Below are positions 5,307-5,998 of a DNA stretch of 5,998 nucleotides, one piece after another. The stretch spans positions 1 to 5,998 of the forward strand of contig JALHUP010000349.1 of assembly GCA_022866585.1 (NCBI GenBank), read 5' to 3'. How positions within the stretch are numbered: position 1 is the first letter of the stretch; each line of letters starts with the position of its first letter. A program made the translations under genes and the position numbers. The notes under the pieces were generated by a model, which was not told the origin of the DNA, did not search any database, and saw only the letters and a program-made list of their open reading frames with translations. The stretch comes from Candidatus Zixiibacteriota bacterium. GTDB lineage: Bacteria > Zixibacteria > MSB-5A5 > SM1-73.

Positions 5307-5354
5307 AACCCGTCAGGGATAGAACTATTTGAATTTACGGGAACCCGTCTGGGA
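5307..5354. repeat. Pair of AACCCGTCNGGGA repeats
   Basis: Two 13-base copies at 5307-5319 and 5342-5354 differ at one position (A or T) and are spaced 35 bases apart. A third, weaker copy (CCCCGTCTGGA) lies at 5004-5014. The second copy is also part of a palindrome, ACGGG-AA-CCCGT (5337-5348). Confidence 0.55.
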
Positions 5355-5480
5355 AAAAATGGAAGGTAAGGTTATGAATTTGCTCATTTCTAACTTTCGT
5401 TTTTTATTTGGTAGAAGATCTCCGGATCAATTTTGTATGGTCTTTTTTTAAAAAACATTTTAGAAACAGCACATTTGTGA

Positions 5481-5825
5481 TTATACTCCAAACAAGTCCA
5501 TGAGTCTTTGGGCAACTTTAGAAAAGACTTCCTGGTTGTCATAATAACCCTTCTGGCTTTTTTCTTTTGCCTCTTTTATCTTTTCTTCTCGTATAGACAA
5601 ATCTGCCTTTGGGGTTCCCTTCCCGGTTAAGCTTGTGTTTGACAAAGGCTTCGGTTTGTGGGTTTCGGCTAAATTGAAATTACAAACCATATTTCTGAGA
5701 TCTTCCGACCGGACCAATTTATTCACGGTTTCCTCTTTTAACTCTTTTGTTTCATATAACTTACGTAAGATCTTGTTCTTGACTTCTTGAACTTTTTCCT
5801 TTCTTATGGGACAAAGGGCATCCAT
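5481..5825 (-). CDS. FlgM-like protein (putative anti-sigma-28 factor) with an internal duplication
   Basis: A 114-aa, mostly charged, helical protein with no signal peptide or membrane segment. Its C-terminal half, IREEKIKEAKEKSQKGYY (78-95) followed by VFSKVAQRLMDLF (100-112), matches by eye the FlgM pattern R-x-E-K-[IV]-x-x-[LA]-K-x(4)-G-x-Y ... VA-x-x-L. FlgM binds the flagellar sigma factor FliA until the hook is finished. Residues 7-38 (IRKEKVQEVKNKILRKLY...ETVNKLV) look like a second copy, with 10 of 32 positions identical and many conservative changes. A polar, Pro/Gly/Ser-containing linker lies between (about 54-76). The ATG at 5825 has AAAGGTG 7 bases upstream. Length suits FlgM (about 90-110). 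No other flagellar gene is visible here, so the assignment is moderate; it could be another small helical regulator. Confidence 0.55.
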   Translation of the reverse strand: MDALCPIRKEKVQEVKNKILRKLYETKELKEETVNKLVRSEDLRNMVCNFNLAETHKPKPLSNTSLTGKGTPKADLSIREEKIKEAKEKSQKGYYDNQEVFSKVAQRLMDLFGV

Positions 5826-5998
5826 GAATATACACCTTTAACAATTTTTTGTATTTCTTCCCATCTTCTCTCTAAAACATTTATCGACTCAAGTGCTTTA
5901 AAACTTTACTCACCAGACTTTTGGCTTCTTCTCTCCAGATGGCAGAGGAAAAGTTATATATTTTTTATGGCACCTAATGCTCTGTCTACAAAATAGGA
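5804..5998 (-). pseudogene. Possible frameshifted 3' end of an upstream gene
   Basis: No single frame is open here, but three successive frames give protein-like peptides. From the window edge SYFVDRALGAIKNI ends at a stop at 5956-5954. In another frame SSAIWREEAKSLVSKV reaches a stop at 5883-5881. In a third, KALESINVLERRWEEIQK begins within the previous frame and runs to a stop at 5806-5804, overlapping the start of the FlgM-like gene by 22 bases. Joining the last two by one shift near the TTTTAAA at about 5903-5909 gives a continuous amphipathic sequence. It could be a decayed gene or sequencing errors in a live one. No family is recognised, and chance is not excluded. Confidence 0.2.

Larger units (their letters stand above)
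4882..5480. other. Long intergenic region between the FlgM-like gene and tRNA-Val
   Basis: About 600 bases without a convincing gene. Contents on the minus strand, in order of transcription: a possible micro-ORF just after the FlgM-like stop (5458-5390); GC-rich CCCGTCNGGGA repeats; an AT-rich stretch (5300-5220); a strong promoter (5089-5061); a heptamer tract (5065-5031); a 7-bp hairpin AAGCTCC-AGAC-GGGGCTT (5018-5001); a 6-bp hairpin TCCCGA / TCGGGA (4970-4953); and a diverged partial copy of the heptamer tract (about 4950-4920). A 94-codon TTG-initiated frame (5245-4961) spans the promoter and repeats and has no recognisable domain, so I do not call it a gene. Confidence 0.6.

Noticed and set aside
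5787..5996. 69-codon plus-strand frame at the right edge
   Set aside because: It is antisense to the FlgM-like gene start and its upstream region, has no ribosome-binding site worth noting, and shows no domain.

Overview
The window is bacterial DNA of low to moderate G+C, and every convincing gene lies on the minus strand, so transcription runs from high to low coordinates. It carries the classic translation cluster thrS - infC - rpmI - rplT - pheS - pheT: threonyl-tRNA synthetase, initiation factor IF3, ribosomal proteins L35 and L20, and the two subunits of phenylalanyl-tRNA synthetase. pheT runs off the left edge after 58 codons. A tRNA-Val(GAC) gene with an encoded CCA end lies just upstream of thrS. 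The phylum cannot be fixed from this sequence. The diverged protein sequences, a four-cysteine insert in PheS and heptamer-rich intergenic DNA suggest an uncultured or deeply branching lineage, but that is inference.

Layout in the direction of transcription: 5998-5804 holds fragments in three frames that read like the end of a frameshifted or decayed gene. 5825-5481 encodes a 114-residue FlgM-like (anti-sigma-28) protein that appears to be built from two copies of the same helical unit. 5480-4882 is a roughly 600-base gap with GC-rich short repeats, heptamer tracts and a near-consensus sigma-70 promoter (TTGACA, 17-base spacer, TATATT) that would drive tRNA-Val. A short terminator-like hairpin separates the tRNA from thrS (4684-2759). 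The 257-base thrS-infC gap is largely a mosaic of diverged 7-base repeats with inverted copies that could form competing hairpins. infC appears to start at a rare AUA codon at 2501, behind a perfect Shine-Dalgarno sequence. The 106-base infC-rpmI gap holds an imperfect stem-loop that is a candidate site for L20 autoregulation. rpmI and rplT are tightly coupled. Two hairpins separate rplT from pheS, and pheS and pheT are 2 bases apart.

The core genes are ordinary translation machinery. The items most worth a second look are the AUA start of infC, the infC-rpmI and infC leader structures, the internally duplicated FlgM-like protein, the frameshifted region before it, and the period-7 repeats that fill the intergenic DNA. 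I saw no CRISPR array, transposase, phage gene or defence system.
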